A stretch of 64,000 bases of DNA from Nevskiaceae bacterium (lineage in GTDB: Bacteria; Pseudomonadota; Gammaproteobacteria; Nevskiales; Nevskiaceae), in the NCBI GenBank assembly GCA_004297005.1, contig SCVA01000044.1, positions 1 through 64,000 of the forward strand, written 5' to 3'. The notes beneath the pieces are model-generated. The model did no database searches. It was not told the origin of the DNA and saw only the letters and a program-made list of their open reading frames with translations. Both the position numbers and the translations under genes were made by a program. Shown here piece by piece: positions 18,207 to 26,667 of the stretch (its first letter is position 1; each line of letters begins with the position of its first letter).

Positions 18207-18464
18207 TCAGCGCCGAGCGGCGCTGGGACAGAAGGCGGCGCCGGCGCGCACGCCGAGCTTGTCGAGGATCTTCGCCAGCGGACAGAAGCCGGTGAACGAG
18301 GCCTGGAACATGTTGGCGCCGACGAAGGCGGTGAACCACAGCCAGTTCGGGCTGTGCAGTTGCGACAGCGCCAGCGAGGCCAGCACGAACAGGCCGGCGA
18401 TGCGGAACACCCACTGGTCGACGCTGGCGCCGGTGGTCTGGGAAACGGAAGAGGTCGTGCTCAT
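18207..18464 (-). CDS. DUF2892 (YgaP transmembrane-like) inner-membrane protein
   Basis: 85 residues with two hydrophobic helices, [17 protein letters not shown] and [27 protein letters not shown]. The [17 protein letters not shown] ending matches the membrane tail of YgaP-type rhodaneses (DUF2892). The Cys in GFCP is the conserved one. No rhodanese domain is attached. It lies between the repressor and the efflux genes, consistent with a persulfide-linked role, but a biochemical function is not established. Confidence 0.85.
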   Translation of the reverse strand: MSTTSSVSQTTGASVDQWVFRIAGLFVLASLALSQLHSPNWLWFTAFVGANMFQASFTGFCPLAKILDKLGVRAGAAFCPSAARR

Positions 18465-18476
18465 GGGGTACTCCTA

Positions 18477-18833
18477 TCAGGACGGGTTGGACTTGCCTTC
18501 GTAGCCGCAGAAGTGCTTGTGCAGGGCGTGGATCACGTCCAGCGCCGGGCCGGGGGCGACCCGGTAGTAGATGGTTTGCGCCTCGCGGCGGGTCTCCACC
18601 AGGCGATCCGCCCTGAGCACCGCGAGGTGCTGCGACAGGGCCGACTGCGACAGCCGTATGCACTCGTTGATGGCGCCCACCGACCACTCCTCATCGCCGA
18701 GCAGACAGAGAATCTGTAGGCGATGCGGATTGGCCAGGGCCTTCAGGAGGTCGGCGGCGGACTGCGCATGCACCGCCATCCCCTCGGCCAAGGGCAGGGT
18801 GAGGTCCGGCTTGGGGCTGGTGACTGCGACCAT
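18477..18833 (-). CDS. ArsR-family persulfide-responsive repressor (SqrR/BigR-like)
   Basis: 118 residues. The winged helix contains DLLKALANPHRLQILCLL, then the recognition helix LSQSALSQHLAVLRADRLV and wing RREAQTIYYRV. Cys43 (in QILC) and Cys109 (in HKHFCGY) occupy the positions that form the tetrasulfide bridge in SqrR/BigR/YgaV. The arsenic-binding CVC of ArsR is absent. I start at MVAVTSPKP; the track start is further upstream and would cover the divergent promoter. It likely represses both its own operon and the facing SQR operon until persulfide forms. Confidence 0.87.
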   Translation of the reverse strand: MVAVTSPKPDLTLPLAEGMAVHAQSAADLLKALANPHRLQILCLLGDEEWSVGAINECIRLSQSALSQHLAVLRADRLVETRREAQTIYYRVAPGPALDVIHALHKHFCGYEGKSNPS

Positions 18834-18937
18834 TTGAATATTGCAAGTTTCTAAATAAGACGTTACTAATATTGCGGAGTCGACCAGCTTTTGCAAGCAC
18901 CCGCCGTCCACGAGGCGGCCCAATGGAGGAGTAAGCC
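18834..18937. promoter_or_regulatory. Divergent promoter region with paired AATATTGC boxes
   Basis: This gap is AT-rich against the surrounding DNA. AATATTGC occurs at 18837-18844 and again at 18868-18875 in the same orientation, 31 bases or about three helical turns apart. AATATT is itself palindromic, so either copy could bind a dimer. A TAATAT hexamer at 18867-18872 could be a rightward -10 box. These are candidate sites for the neighbouring repressor. Good SD GGAGG lies at 18923-18927 ahead of the SQR gene. Confidence 0.55.
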
Positions 18938-20233
18938 ATGGCACACATCGTCGTAATCGGCGCCGGGATCGGCGGCATGCCCGCCGCCTATGACCTGAAG
19001 AAAACCCTGGGCAAGGGCCACGAAGTCACCCTGATCGGCACTTCCGATCACTTCCAGTTCACCCCCAGCAATCCCTGGGTGGCGGTGGGCTGGCGGCAGC
19101 CCGAGCAGGTACTGGTGCCGATCCGCCCGAACGTCGAGAAGAAGGGCATCCGCTTTATCGCCCAGGCAGTCACCCAGCTCGAACCCAAGGACAACCGCCT
19201 CAGCCTCGCCGACGGCCAGGTTCTGAACTACGACTACCTGGTGATCGCCACCGGCCCCAAGCTCGCCTTCGAGGAGATTCCCGGCACTGGACCCGAGGCC
19301 CATACCCAGAGCATCTGCACCACGCCGCACGCCGAGCACGCCGGCAAGGCCTACGAGGAGTTCCTGAAGAACCCTGGCCCGGTGGTGATCGGCGCCGCGC
19401 AGGGCGCGAGCTGCTTCGGCCCCGCCTACGAGTTCGCGATGATCGTTGACGCCGACCTGCGCAAGCGCAAGCTGCGCGACCGCGTGCCGATGACCTTCGT
19501 CACCAGCGAGCCCTACATCGGCCACATGGGCCTGGGCGGCGTCGGCGACTCCAAGGGCCTGTTGGAATCCGAGCTGCGCCAGCGCCACATCAAGTGGATC
19601 ACCAACGCCAAGCTGCTGGAAGCGCGCGCCGACGGCGTCAAGGTCGCCGAGCACAACGACCAGGGCCAGTTGCTCAAGGAGCATGAGCTGCCTTCGCGCT
19701 TCACCATGTTCATTCCCGCCTTCAAGGGCGTGCCGGCGGTGGCGGCGGTCAAGGAGCTGTGCAATCCGCGCGGCTTCGTGCTGATCGACGAATACCAGCG
19801 CAACCCCACCTACAAGAACATCTATTCGGCCGGCGTCTGCGTGGCGATCCCGCCGGTGGAGGCCACCCCGGTGCCCACCGGCGCGCCCAAGACCGGTTAC
19901 ATGATCGAGTCGATGGTCACCGCCATCGTCCACAACATCGCCGACGACATCGCCGGCAAGGCGCCCAGCCACAAGGCGACCTGGAATGCGATCTGCCTGG
20001 CCGATCTCGGCGACAGCGGCGTGGCTTTCGTGGCGCTGCCGCAGATTCCGCCGCGCAACATCACCTGGGCCAAGCAGGGCAAGTGGGTGCATCTGGCGAA
20101 GATCGCCTTCGAGAAGTACTTCATGAGCAAGATGAAGAGCGGCAACACCGAGCCGGTGTACGAAAAGTACGTGCTCAAGGCGCTGGGCATCCTGCGGCTG
20201 AAGTCGGGCGAGCATCGCGAGCAGCAGCCGTGA
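18938..20233 (+). CDS. sqr: Sulfide:quinone oxidoreductase, type I-like
   Basis: 431 residues, a membrane-associated flavoprotein that transfers electrons from sulfide to quinone and produces sulfane sulfur. The N-terminal FAD motif is VVIGAGIGGMPAA, with LVIATGPKL near residue 101. Cys127 (SICTT), Cys159 (GASCFG) and Cys353 (AICLAD) match, by position, the three catalytic cysteines of A. ferrooxidans SQR (128, 160, 356). The C-terminus has an amphipathic tail suited to membrane binding. It is the first gene of a rightward operon facing the ArsR repressor, and its stop overlaps the haem-protein start. Confidence 0.94.
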   Translation: MAHIVVIGAGIGGMPAAYDLKKTLGKGHEVTLIGTSDHFQFTPSNPWVAVGWRQPEQVLVPIRPNVEKKGIRFIAQAVTQLEPKDNRLSLADGQVLNYDYLVIATGPKLAFEEIPGTGPEAHTQSICTTPHAEHAGKAYEEFLKNPGPVVIGAAQGASCFGPAYEFAMIVDADLRKRKLRDRVPMTFVTSEPYIGHMGLGGVGDSKGLLESELRQRHIKWITNAKLLEARADGVKVAEHNDQGQLLKEHELPSRFTMFIPAFKGVPAVAAVKELCNPRGFVLIDEYQRNPTYKNIYSAGVCVAIPPVEATPVPTGAPKTGYMIESMVTAIVHNIADDIAGKAPSHKATWNAICLADLGDSGVAFVALPQIPPRNITWAKQGKWVHLAKIAFEKYFMSKMKSGNTEPVYEKYVLKALGILRLKSGEHREQQP

Positions 20234-20793
20234 GGCGATTCGCCGCGCTGGCCCTGGGCCTGCTGCTGACACTGCCGGCTACCGCGACCGAAGACCCGCG
20301 CCAGTCGCGGTCGCGGGAGATCGCCGGCCGCTTCCAGCAGACGCTGAGCGGCAAGCTGGGCCAGGCGCTGGCCGAGGGCGGGCCGGCCCGGGCCATCGAG
20401 TTCTGCCAGGCCGAAGCACCCCGGGTGGCGGCGCAGCTCAGCGCCGAGACCGGCGCCCGGGTCAGCCGCACCAGCCTGCGTCCACGCCAGCCCGCCCATG
20501 CCGCCGATGCCCGCGCCCAGGCCCTGCTGGCGGACTTCCAGCGCCAGCTGGCCGCCGGCACGAGCGCGCCACCCGAGCACTTTGAAGTCGCCGCCGACGG
20601 CAGCGCCCGCTACAGCCGCGCCATCCTGATCCAGCCGCCCTGCCTGGGCTGCCACGGCAAGGCGCTTTCACCGGAGGTGCGCGCGGCCCTGGCCCGGCAC
20701 TATCCGGGCGACCAGGCCACCGGCTATGCGCTGGGCGAGCTGCGTGGCGCCTTCCAGATCGACTGGCCCGCCCCATCCGAGCCCCGCTCATGA
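20230..20793 (+). CDS. Exported haem-binding protein, Tll0287-like domain (DUF3365)
   Basis: 187 residues starting at a GTG overlapping the SQR stop. A signal peptide MRRFAALALGLLLTLPATATE is present. The mature part has a helical N-terminal half, a central ARAIEFCQAEAP and a single haem c motif CLGCH near residue 140, which matches the DUF3365/Tll0287-like architecture of periplasmic c-type haem sensor or electron-transfer proteins. Its position right after SQR suggests an electron carrier or sensor for sulfide oxidation. The track ORF starts 157 codons too early, inside SQR. Confidence 0.82.
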   Translation: MRRFAALALGLLLTLPATATEDPRQSRSREIAGRFQQTLSGKLGQALAEGGPARAIEFCQAEAPRVAAQLSAETGARVSRTSLRPRQPAHAADARAQALLADFQRQLAAGTSAPPEHFEVAADGSARYSRAILIQPPCLGCHGKALSPEVRAALARHYPGDQATGYALGELRGAFQIDWPAPSEPRS

Positions 20794-22121
20794 AACCGAC
20801 CCGCCCCAACGCCATGACCATCACCCTGCCCTACGCCCGCCATCGCGCCTGGCTGCTGGCCGCCGGCGCGGCACTGTTCAGCCTCTCGGCCCAGGCCGGC
20901 GAGCTGGAAGCGCTGCTGCGCGACAGCCTCGGCCACCCCGCCGCCAGCGCCGCCGCCGAGCGGGTGCTGGCCGCGAGCGAGCAGCTCGCCGCCGCGCGCA
21001 GCCAGTATCTCGGCGCCGGCGGCCTGGCCGCCGAAGCCAGCCGCTACGAAGACGCGCGCTTCATCGGCACGCTCTCGCCCAGCGCCCTGGCCAACCCGCC
21101 GTTCGCGCGCGACCAGCGCCGCTACGGCGCCTACTACAGCCTGCCCATCGACCTCAGCGGCGCGCTCGCCGCCAGCCGTCGCGCCAGCGCCTCCGAGCTG
21201 GAGGCGGCGCGGCTCGCCGAACGCCAGGTGCAGTTGCTGAAGCTGCACGACACCACCGGCGCCTACGTGCGCCTGCAGGCGCTACGGCGCCAGGGCGAGG
21301 TGCTGGCGGTGCAGCAGCGGCGCGTCGGGGAAACCGTGCAGCGGGTGCGCCAGCAGGTCCTGAGCGAGCAGTCCTCCAACGCCGAGCAGCGGCTCGCCGA
21401 GGCCGAGCTGGCGCGCCTGCAGTCCGACCAGGAGCGCCTGGCCGGCGCGCTGGCGAGCGCCGAGGCCGCGCTCGCCGAAGCCAGCGGCCGCAGCCTGCGA
21501 CCGCAAAGCGCCGACATCGCGATCCCGGCCTGGACCGCCGGCGAAGTACAGAACTCGCTGCCCGCCGCGCTGAGTAGCGCCGAGGCCGAGGCCGCCAGCG
21601 AACGCGCGCGCGCCGCCAAGCGGGCACTGTGGCCGCAGTTGCAGGCCGATGCCGACTACTTCCAGTTCGATGGCGGCGGCCACAGTCCGGACACTTGGAG
21701 CCTGGGCGCGAAACTGAGCCTGCCGCTGGACCCGGCGGCCCACCGGCGCGCCAGTGCCGCCGAGGCGCAGGCGCGCGCCGCCAGCCAGAACCAGCAGGCC
21801 GCCGTCCGCGGCGCCGCCCGCGATCTGCAGGCGCTGGCCGCCGCCTACCGCTCGGCGCGCGCCGACGTGCAGGCGCTGGATCAGGAGGTCGCGGCCCGCG
21901 AGGAAGTGGTGCGGGTGCAGTCGGCCCTGCAGAAGGTGGGCATGGCCTCGCTGGAAGACTACCTGCGCCAGCAGCGCGACCTGCTCGACGCCGAGGCCCG
22001 GCGCAGCCAGGCGCAGGAGCAGGCGGTGTCGGCCTGGTCGATGGCGCAACTGCTGCTGGGGACCAAGGTCGAGGACTACATCCAGGCCTTGAACATCGGC
22101 GCCGCGACCGCCGCGCCCTAG
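20790..22121 (+). CDS. TolC-family outer-membrane efflux channel
   Basis: 443 residues with a signal peptide ending SLSAQA and two repeats of long amphipathic helices (about 60-215 and 265-425) flanking short beta strands, the TolC/OMF pattern. It overlaps the haem-protein stop by four bases (ATGA). The pump and adaptor of the opposite operon lack a channel of their own, so this is the natural third component of that RND system. The protein has an unusually Ala-rich composition. An internal ATG (MTITLPYARHRAW) is the alternative start, closer to the signal peptide. Confidence 0.88.
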   Translation: MKPTRPNAMTITLPYARHRAWLLAAGAALFSLSAQAGELEALLRDSLGHPAASAAAERVLAASEQLAAARSQYLGAGGLAAEASRYEDARFIGTLSPSALANPPFARDQRRYGAYYSLPIDLSGALAASRRASASELEAARLAERQVQLLKLHDTTGAYVRLQALRRQGEVLAVQQRRVGETVQRVRQQVLSEQSSNAEQRLAEAELARLQSDQERLAGALASAEAALAEASGRSLRPQSADIAIPAWTAGEVQNSLPAALSSAEAEAASERARAAKRALWPQLQADADYFQFDGGGHSPDTWSLGAKLSLPLDPAAHRRASAAEAQARAASQNQQAAVRGAARDLQALAAAYRSARADVQALDQEVAAREEVVRVQSALQKVGMASLEDYLRQQRDLLDAEARRSQAQEQAVSAWSMAQLLLGTKVEDYIQALNIGAATAAP

Positions 22122-22146
22122 GAGCGCCCCGAAAAACACCCCTGGG

Positions 22147-22186
22147 AACGCCCCCATCCCGGCCTTCCCCCGCCAGCGGGGGAAGG
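22147..22186. repeat. REP-like repeat, copy 2
   Basis: AACGCCCCCATCCCGGCCTT followed by a CCCCCGC-CA-GCGGGGG hairpin. The same 40-base unit occurs at 59882-59922, with 2 differences by eye, and as a shortened copy at 3711. Here it fills the gap between two convergent genes and may act as a terminator for both. Confidence 0.7.
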
Positions 22187-22199
22187 AGCCACGCCCAGC

Positions 22200-23396
22200 T
22201 CAGCCGCCGGCACCGCCGGCCTGACTGCGGCGCAGGCGCAGCAGCGCCAGGAAGGAGGCGAACATGCCGATGCCGGTGATCCACAGCGCGTGCTCGCCCA
22301 AGCGCTCCAGCAGCAGGCCGAACAGCACCGGCGTCACCGCCTGCACCACCCGCGAGGGCGCTTCCAGCCAGCCGGCGCGCTGACCGAAACCCTGGGCGCC
22401 GAACAAGGCCAGCGGCAGCGTGCCCTTGACGATGGTCATCAGCCCGACGCCGGCGCCGTGCAGGGCGGTGAACAGCACCGCCGCCGGCGCGCCCACCAGG
22501 GTCAGCAGCAGCACACCCAGCGGATGCAGCACCAGAGCGATGCGCGCCGAATAGAGCGGATGCCAGCGGCTGAACACGCCGACCTCCATCACCCGCCCGG
22601 CCACCTGGCTGATGCCGACCAGGGAAGCGGCGAACACCGCCGCGGTCTTGCTCGCCCCCGAGGCTTCCAGCACCCGCGGCAGATGCGCGGCCAGCGCCGC
22701 AAAGGTGAAGCCGCTGACCGCGAACACCGTCGCCAGCAGCCAGAGCACACCGCGCGAAGGTCCATGCAGCGGCGCGGCGACGCCCTCGCCGGCCACCGGC
22801 GCCGGCGCCGCTTGCGGCGGCCGCTGCTCGTCGCGTGGAATCAGCCGGGCGTGGATGCCCAGGCCGACGGTGAGATGCAGGGCCGCCCAGAGCACGCAGG
22901 CCCAGCGCCAGCCGGCGGCCTGCTCGACGAAGGCGGTCAGCGGCCAGCTCACCGAGCTGGCGAAGCCGGCGATCAGGGTGACGCCGACGATGCGCGGTCG
23001 CGCCGCGCTGCCGAACAGCCGCACCAGGGTGGCGAAGGCGGCGTCGTAGAGGCCCATGGGCATGGCCGCGCCGATCAGCAGCCAGCCGAGCAGCAGTTGC
23101 GCCGGATGCTGCGCGGTCGCCAGCAGCAGGTGCGCGGCGGCGAACACCCCGTTGGAGGCCATCAGCACCCGCCGGCCGCCGCGCTGATCGACCCAGCGGC
23201 CGACCAGCGGCCCCAGCGCCGCCGCCACCACCAGGGCCGCCGAGAACATCGCATAGACCCAGACGTTGGCGAGACCAAACTGCCGCGCCATCGGCACCGC
23301 CAGGATCGCCAGCAGGTAGTAGCTGGAGGCCCAGGCCAGCAACTGCGCGCTACCCAGGGCCAGGGTGGCGCGGCGCTCCAGGCTCAGCGCGGCCAC
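22200..23396 (-). CDS. Major facilitator superfamily transporter
   Basis: 398 residues with about twelve hydrophobic helices in two six-helix halves. The loop 2-3 motif is GRWVDQRGGRRVLM, the classical MFS motif A, and the central loop is LIPRDEQRPPQAAPAP. The substrate is unknown. It is monocistronic: the neighbour upstream is about 100 bases away and the downstream gene is convergent. Start is the ATG given by the track; no better upstream alternative is visible. Confidence 0.88.
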   Translation of the reverse strand: MAALSLERRATLALGSAQLLAWASSYYLLAILAVPMARQFGLANVWVYAMFSAALVVAAALGPLVGRWVDQRGGRRVLMASNGVFAAAHLLLATAQHPAQLLLGWLLIGAAMPMGLYDAAFATLVRLFGSAARPRIVGVTLIAGFASSVSWPLTAFVEQAAGWRWACVLWAALHLTVGLGIHARLIPRDEQRPPQAAPAPVAGEGVAAPLHGPSRGVLWLLATVFAVSGFTFAALAAHLPRVLEASGASKTAAVFAASLVGISQVAGRVMEVGVFSRWHPLYSARIALVLHPLGVLLLTLVGAPAAVLFTALHGAGVGLMTIVKGTLPLALFGAQGFGQRAGWLEAPSRVVQAVTPVLFGLLLERLGEHALWITGIGMFASFLALLRLRRSQAGGAGG

Positions 23397-23502
23397 GGTA
23401 GTGCCAGTTGTGAGGACGGCTCAGGCGCGGGCAGACGCGGCGACGGCATGAAGGTGCTGGGCGACGAAAGGGCGCACAGGATACGCCCAGCCCCGCCGGG
23501 GC

Positions 23503-24801
23503 CTACTGCGCGCTGCTCCGGGCGGTGGTGAAGCTGAAGCTGTAAGGCCGCTCCAGCGCGAGACCGCGATAGTCCTTGACCTTGGGGGTGACCACCGCCG
23601 TGTAGCGGGCATTGGGCTTGAGCGCCTCGGCGAGCCGGAACTTGACCGTGTGCGCGTAGTCGCGCGACCAACTGCCCGGCTCGACCACGCCGCCGACCCG
23701 CCGGCCGTCGGGATCGAACAGGCAGATCGCGCCCGGCTGTTCGAGGCTGGCGGCATCCATGCTGGTGCTGAAGAACACGTGCAGCCAGCGGTGCTGGGTC
23801 CAGCCGTCGTGGGCCGGGTCCAGTTGCACGTCGAGCGCGCCGTGGCCGGGGTAGCTGCCGACCACGGTGGGCGCCAGCGGCTGCGCCGGGTCACCGGTGA
23901 GCAGATCCCAGAGCTGGCGGTACATGCCCGCCACCGCGTAGCCGCTCTGCACCACGCCACCCGGCGCGGTGTAGTAGTTGGCGGCGGCCCAGGGCATCTG
24001 CCGGCGCACCCGCACCTGCTCCACCAGCGCCGCCAGGCTCTCCGCCTGCACGGCGGCGCGCGACACCACCTGCGCCCGTTCGACCATCGCCACGGTCACG
24101 CCCTGCTCGGGCCGGTTGCGGGCGAAGACCTCGACCAGATCGCTGCTGGGCGGGAACACCAGGGTCGGCGCATCCAGCACCAGCTTGCGCTCGGCGATGT
24201 TGACCATGTCCATCGCGTATTCGATGGCGTTCATCGGCGTGGCGCCGAACAACTGCGTCAGCGCGTCCTTCAGCGGGCCGGGCAGGCTCAGCGGCAGTTG
24301 CGCGAGAAACACCGCCGGATTGGGGTCCTCGCCACGCCGGCGCACCTCGGGTTCGAACTGCGCGTCCCAGGTCTCGTCGGTGAGGCCGTGGGCGGCGTTG
24401 CCGAAGGCGTAGGCGATCAGGTGGCCGCAGCGGTCGCTGAGCGCGGCGAGATCGATGAGGCCGATGGCCGGACGCTTGACCAGCGCCGCCTTCACCTCGC
24501 CGCTGCAACCGGTCTCGCGCAGATAGGCCATGAACTGGATGCTGAAATCGCCCCAGTGCGCGCGCTCGGCCATCTCGCGGTCTTCCGGAAACGCGGCGCC
24601 GCTGCCGTAGCCGCCATCGGGATGGATGGCGCCAGCCAGCAGCGCCGGCCGGTGGGCGGTGAGGATGGATTTCAGCGGGCCGTCATCCAGCGCGTCGCGA
24701 CCGAAGTCGGCCATCGCCGCGTGGGTGGCCATGCCGGCGGCCTGCGCCCCGAACGAGGCCAGGGCGAGCAGCGCCGCAAGCAGTGGACGCGTCGGTTTCA
24801 T
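23503..24801 (-). CDS. Secreted zinc-dependent phospholipase C-like protein with Ig-like C-terminal domain
   Basis: 432 residues. The signal peptide ends SFGAQA. The mature N-terminus has ATHAAMADFG, then GAIHPDGGYGSG, AHWGDFS and HLIAYAFGNAAHGLTDETWD, a set of His and Asp positions resembling Zn_dep_PLPC-type (zinc phospholipase C) domains. The last 110 residues (WLHVFFSTSMDAASLE to YSFSFTT) look like a bacterial Ig-like (Big_5) domain. It overlaps the upstream lipoprotein gene by ATGA, so both are made together. The lipid substrate is unknown and the fold assignment rests on motif order only. Confidence 0.65.
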   Translation of the reverse strand: MKPTRPLLAALLALASFGAQAAGMATHAAMADFGRDALDDGPLKSILTAHRPALLAGAIHPDGGYGSGAAFPEDREMAERAHWGDFSIQFMAYLRETGCSGEVKAALVKRPAIGLIDLAALSDRCGHLIAYAFGNAAHGLTDETWDAQFEPEVRRRGEDPNPAVFLAQLPLSLPGPLKDALTQLFGATPMNAIEYAMDMVNIAERKLVLDAPTLVFPPSSDLVEVFARNRPEQGVTVAMVERAQVVSRAAVQAESLAALVEQVRVRRQMPWAAANYYTAPGGVVQSGYAVAGMYRQLWDLLTGDPAQPLAPTVVGSYPGHGALDVQLDPAHDGWTQHRWLHVFFSTSMDAASLEQPGAICLFDPDGRRVGGVVEPGSWSRDYAHTVKFRLAEALKPNARYTAVVTPKVKDYRGLALERPYSFSFTTARSSAQ

Positions 24802-25223
24802 GGGGCGGTTTCCTGGTTCTGGCAGCAGCCGGCTTCCAGCGCCTGGACGCGCGCCAGCTCGGCCTCAGCCGGCTCCAGCGCCAGCGGCGCGGGCGTCACC
24901 CGCACCTCGACGGCGGCCTCGACGCTGCCGCCGGCGCCGCTGCAGCGCAGTTGGTAGTGATGCAGTCCCAGCGGCGGAGTCAGCGACTCGCTGCCGGCGA
25001 TCAGGCGGCTGCCGCTCCAGTCGCCGCTGGCGACGCAGGTTTCGGCATCGGTGGCGCTCCAGCTCAGCACGGTGCTGCCGCCTTCGGCGACTTCGGTGGG
25101 CAGCGCCTGCAGTTGCAGAGTTGGAGCCGCGGGCGCCGACGAACCGCCATCTCCGGCACCGCAGGCCGCGAGCAGCAGTACCGCCAGCGCCGGCGGCAAG
25201 GGTTTGAGCGACTTCAGACTCAT
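24798..25223 (-). CDS. Small lipoprotein with Ig-like domain
   Basis: 141 residues starting MSLKSLKPLPPALAVLLLAACG, a clear lipoprotein signal with lipobox LLAAC. Residues about 35-110 contain VAEGGSTVLSWSATDAETC and LHHYQLRCSGAGGSV, a beta-sandwich repeat common in gammaproteobacterial surface proteins; the two Cys probably form a disulfide. The C-terminus has a CC pair. Its translational coupling with the phospholipase-like gene suggests a partner or anchor for it. The track ORF starts too early by 34 codons. Confidence 0.75.
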   Translation of the reverse strand: MSLKSLKPLPPALAVLLLAACGAGDGGSSAPAAPTLQLQALPTEVAEGGSTVLSWSATDAETCVASGDWSGSRLIAGSESLTPPLGLHHYQLRCSGAGGSVEAAVEVRVTPAPLALEPAEAELARVQALEAGCCQNQETAP

Positions 25224-25278
25224 GGCCGGCAGTTTGCCGGCGCGCCGTTTCGGCCTGATGACGAACTCCGATGGCGAG

Positions 25279-25650
25279 TCAGTACTCGCCATCGAGGTAG
25301 TACCAATGCCCCTGCTCGCGCACAAAGCGGCTGCGCTCCTGCAGTCGCTGCGCCGAGCCCCCGCCCTCGCGGTAGCGCGCGACGAACTCGACCACCGCGT
25401 GCTCTTCGTCGGTTTGCAGATGTTGCTTGACGCTCAGGCCCAGCCATTTGACGCCGGTCTCCAGCGCGTACTGGGCGGGCCGCTTGGAGGGATGCCAACT
25501 GCTCAGCAGATAGTCGCGCAGGCCCAGGGCGTGGGCGGAATAGCGCGAGCGCATCAGCGCCTCGGCGCTGGCCGCCGGCGCGCCTTCGTGCAGGGGCTGG
25601 CAGCAGTCCGCGTAGGCGCGGCCGCTACCGCAGGGGCAGAGCACGCTCAT
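25279..25650 (-). CDS. ychJ: YchJ-family SEC-C motif protein
   Basis: 123 residues with an N-terminal zinc-binding SEC-C motif CPCGSGRAYADCC, then the YchJ core (ALMRSRYSAHALGLRDYLLSSW, KQHLQTDEEHAVVEFVARYR). It is shorter than E. coli YchJ (152), lacking the second SEC-C motif. Its function is not established. It overlaps the DUF938 gene by four bases. Confidence 0.9.
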   Translation of the reverse strand: MSVLCPCGSGRAYADCCQPLHEGAPAASAEALMRSRYSAHALGLRDYLLSSWHPSKRPAQYALETGVKWLGLSVKQHLQTDEEHAVVEFVARYREGGGSAQRLQERSRFVREQGHWYYLDGEY

Positions 25651-26252
25651 GCCGGCGCGCGCTGCCAGATCAGGCAGCGGTTATTGGCCGGCATCGCCAC
25701 GTCGGCCCGCAGAACAAACCCCGCCTCGCGCGCCAGTGCGTCCACCGCCTCGAAGTCGCGGATGCCGCTGCGCGGATCGCGGGCCTTCAGCCAGGCGTCG
25801 AACTCGGCGTTGCTGGGCGCGGTGTAGGCACCGCCGTAGTTGAAGGGGCCGTAGACCGCCAGCTTGGCGCCGGGCGCGGTGAGCGCCGGCAGTCGGGCAA
25901 ACAGGGCCTGCACTGCTTGCCAACTCATGATGTGCAGGGTGTTGGCGCTGTACAGCGCGTCATAGGGGCCGGCAGGCCAATCGGCCTGCGCGACATCGAG
26001 AACCAGTGGCGCGAGCGTGTTGGCCAGCGCCGCCTCGTCCAGCCAGAGCCGCATGCCAGGCAGAGCCTCGGCGCGATCCGAGCACTGCCATTGCAGGCTC
26101 GGCAGCGCCGCCGCGAAGTGGACCGCATGCTGGCCGCTGCCGCTGCCGATCTCCAGCACCTGGCGACGGTCGGCGAAGTGCTCGCGCAGCACCGCCAGAA
26201 TCGGCTCGCGATTGCGCTCGCTGGCCGCCGAGTAAGGCCTCTCGAACTGCAT
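25647..26252 (-). CDS. DUF938 SAM-dependent methyltransferase-like protein
   Basis: 201 residues. The N-terminus RPYSAASERNREPIL and the SAM loop VLEIGSGSGQHAVHFA near residue 33 are diagnostic for DUF938. Other family blocks are SANTLHIMSW and YGPFNYGGAYTAPSN. No substrate is known. It is between MAPEG and ychJ genes on the same strand and probably in one transcript with them (6-base gap upstream, 4-base overlap downstream). Confidence 0.9.
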   Translation of the reverse strand: MQFERPYSAASERNREPILAVLREHFADRRQVLEIGSGSGQHAVHFAAALPSLQWQCSDRAEALPGMRLWLDEAALANTLAPLVLDVAQADWPAGPYDALYSANTLHIMSWQAVQALFARLPALTAPGAKLAVYGPFNYGGAYTAPSNAEFDAWLKARDPRSGIRDFEAVDALAREAGFVLRADVAMPANNRCLIWQRAPA

Positions 26253-26258
26253 GTCGCG

Positions 26259-26657
26259 CTACTGCAGGCGCAGGCCGGACAAGCCCTGGTAGACGCACAA
26301 GCCGCCGGTGACCAGCAGCAGCAGGAAGGTCAGCAGAGCTCCGTAGAAGCGACCGAACTTCCAGCTCGCGGTGAACGACAGCGCCAGCCCGTGCAGCAGC
26401 CGCGCCAGCAGCAGCGTCAGGCCCAGGGCGTGCAGCAGCAGGGTCGAGAACTTGCCCAGCTCCAGAAAGGCCATCAGCAGCAGGATCAGCGGCACGTACT
26501 CGGCGAAATTGCCGTGGCCACGGATGCGGCGCAGCAACTCGGTGTCGCCGCCATCGCCCAGGCTCACGCCACGGCCGCGTTGCTGCACCACCCGCAGGCT
26601 GAGCGCGAGGAACCAGAGGGCCAGGAGGCCGGCGTAGAGCGGGGTGACGAGCAGCAT
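26259..26657 (-). CDS. MAPEG-family membrane protein
   Basis: 132 residues with four hydrophobic helices. The loop motif LLRRIRGHGNFAEYVPLILLLM matches the glutathione-binding and ExxxP region of MAPEG (membrane-associated eicosanoid/glutathione metabolism) proteins, followed by the ARLLHGLAL helix. A glutathione-dependent role is possible. The start MLLVTPLYAG follows GGAG; the track ORF includes about 40 upstream codons that run through a GGATTGC tandem repeat and are unlikely to be translated. Confidence 0.85.
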   Translation of the reverse strand: MLLVTPLYAGLLALWFLALSLRVVQQRGRGVSLGDGGDTELLRRIRGHGNFAEYVPLILLLMAFLELGKFSTLLLHALGLTLLLARLLHGLALSFTASWKFGRFYGALLTFLLLLVTGGLCVYQGLSGLRLQ

Positions 26658-26667
26658 GGGAGGCTCC

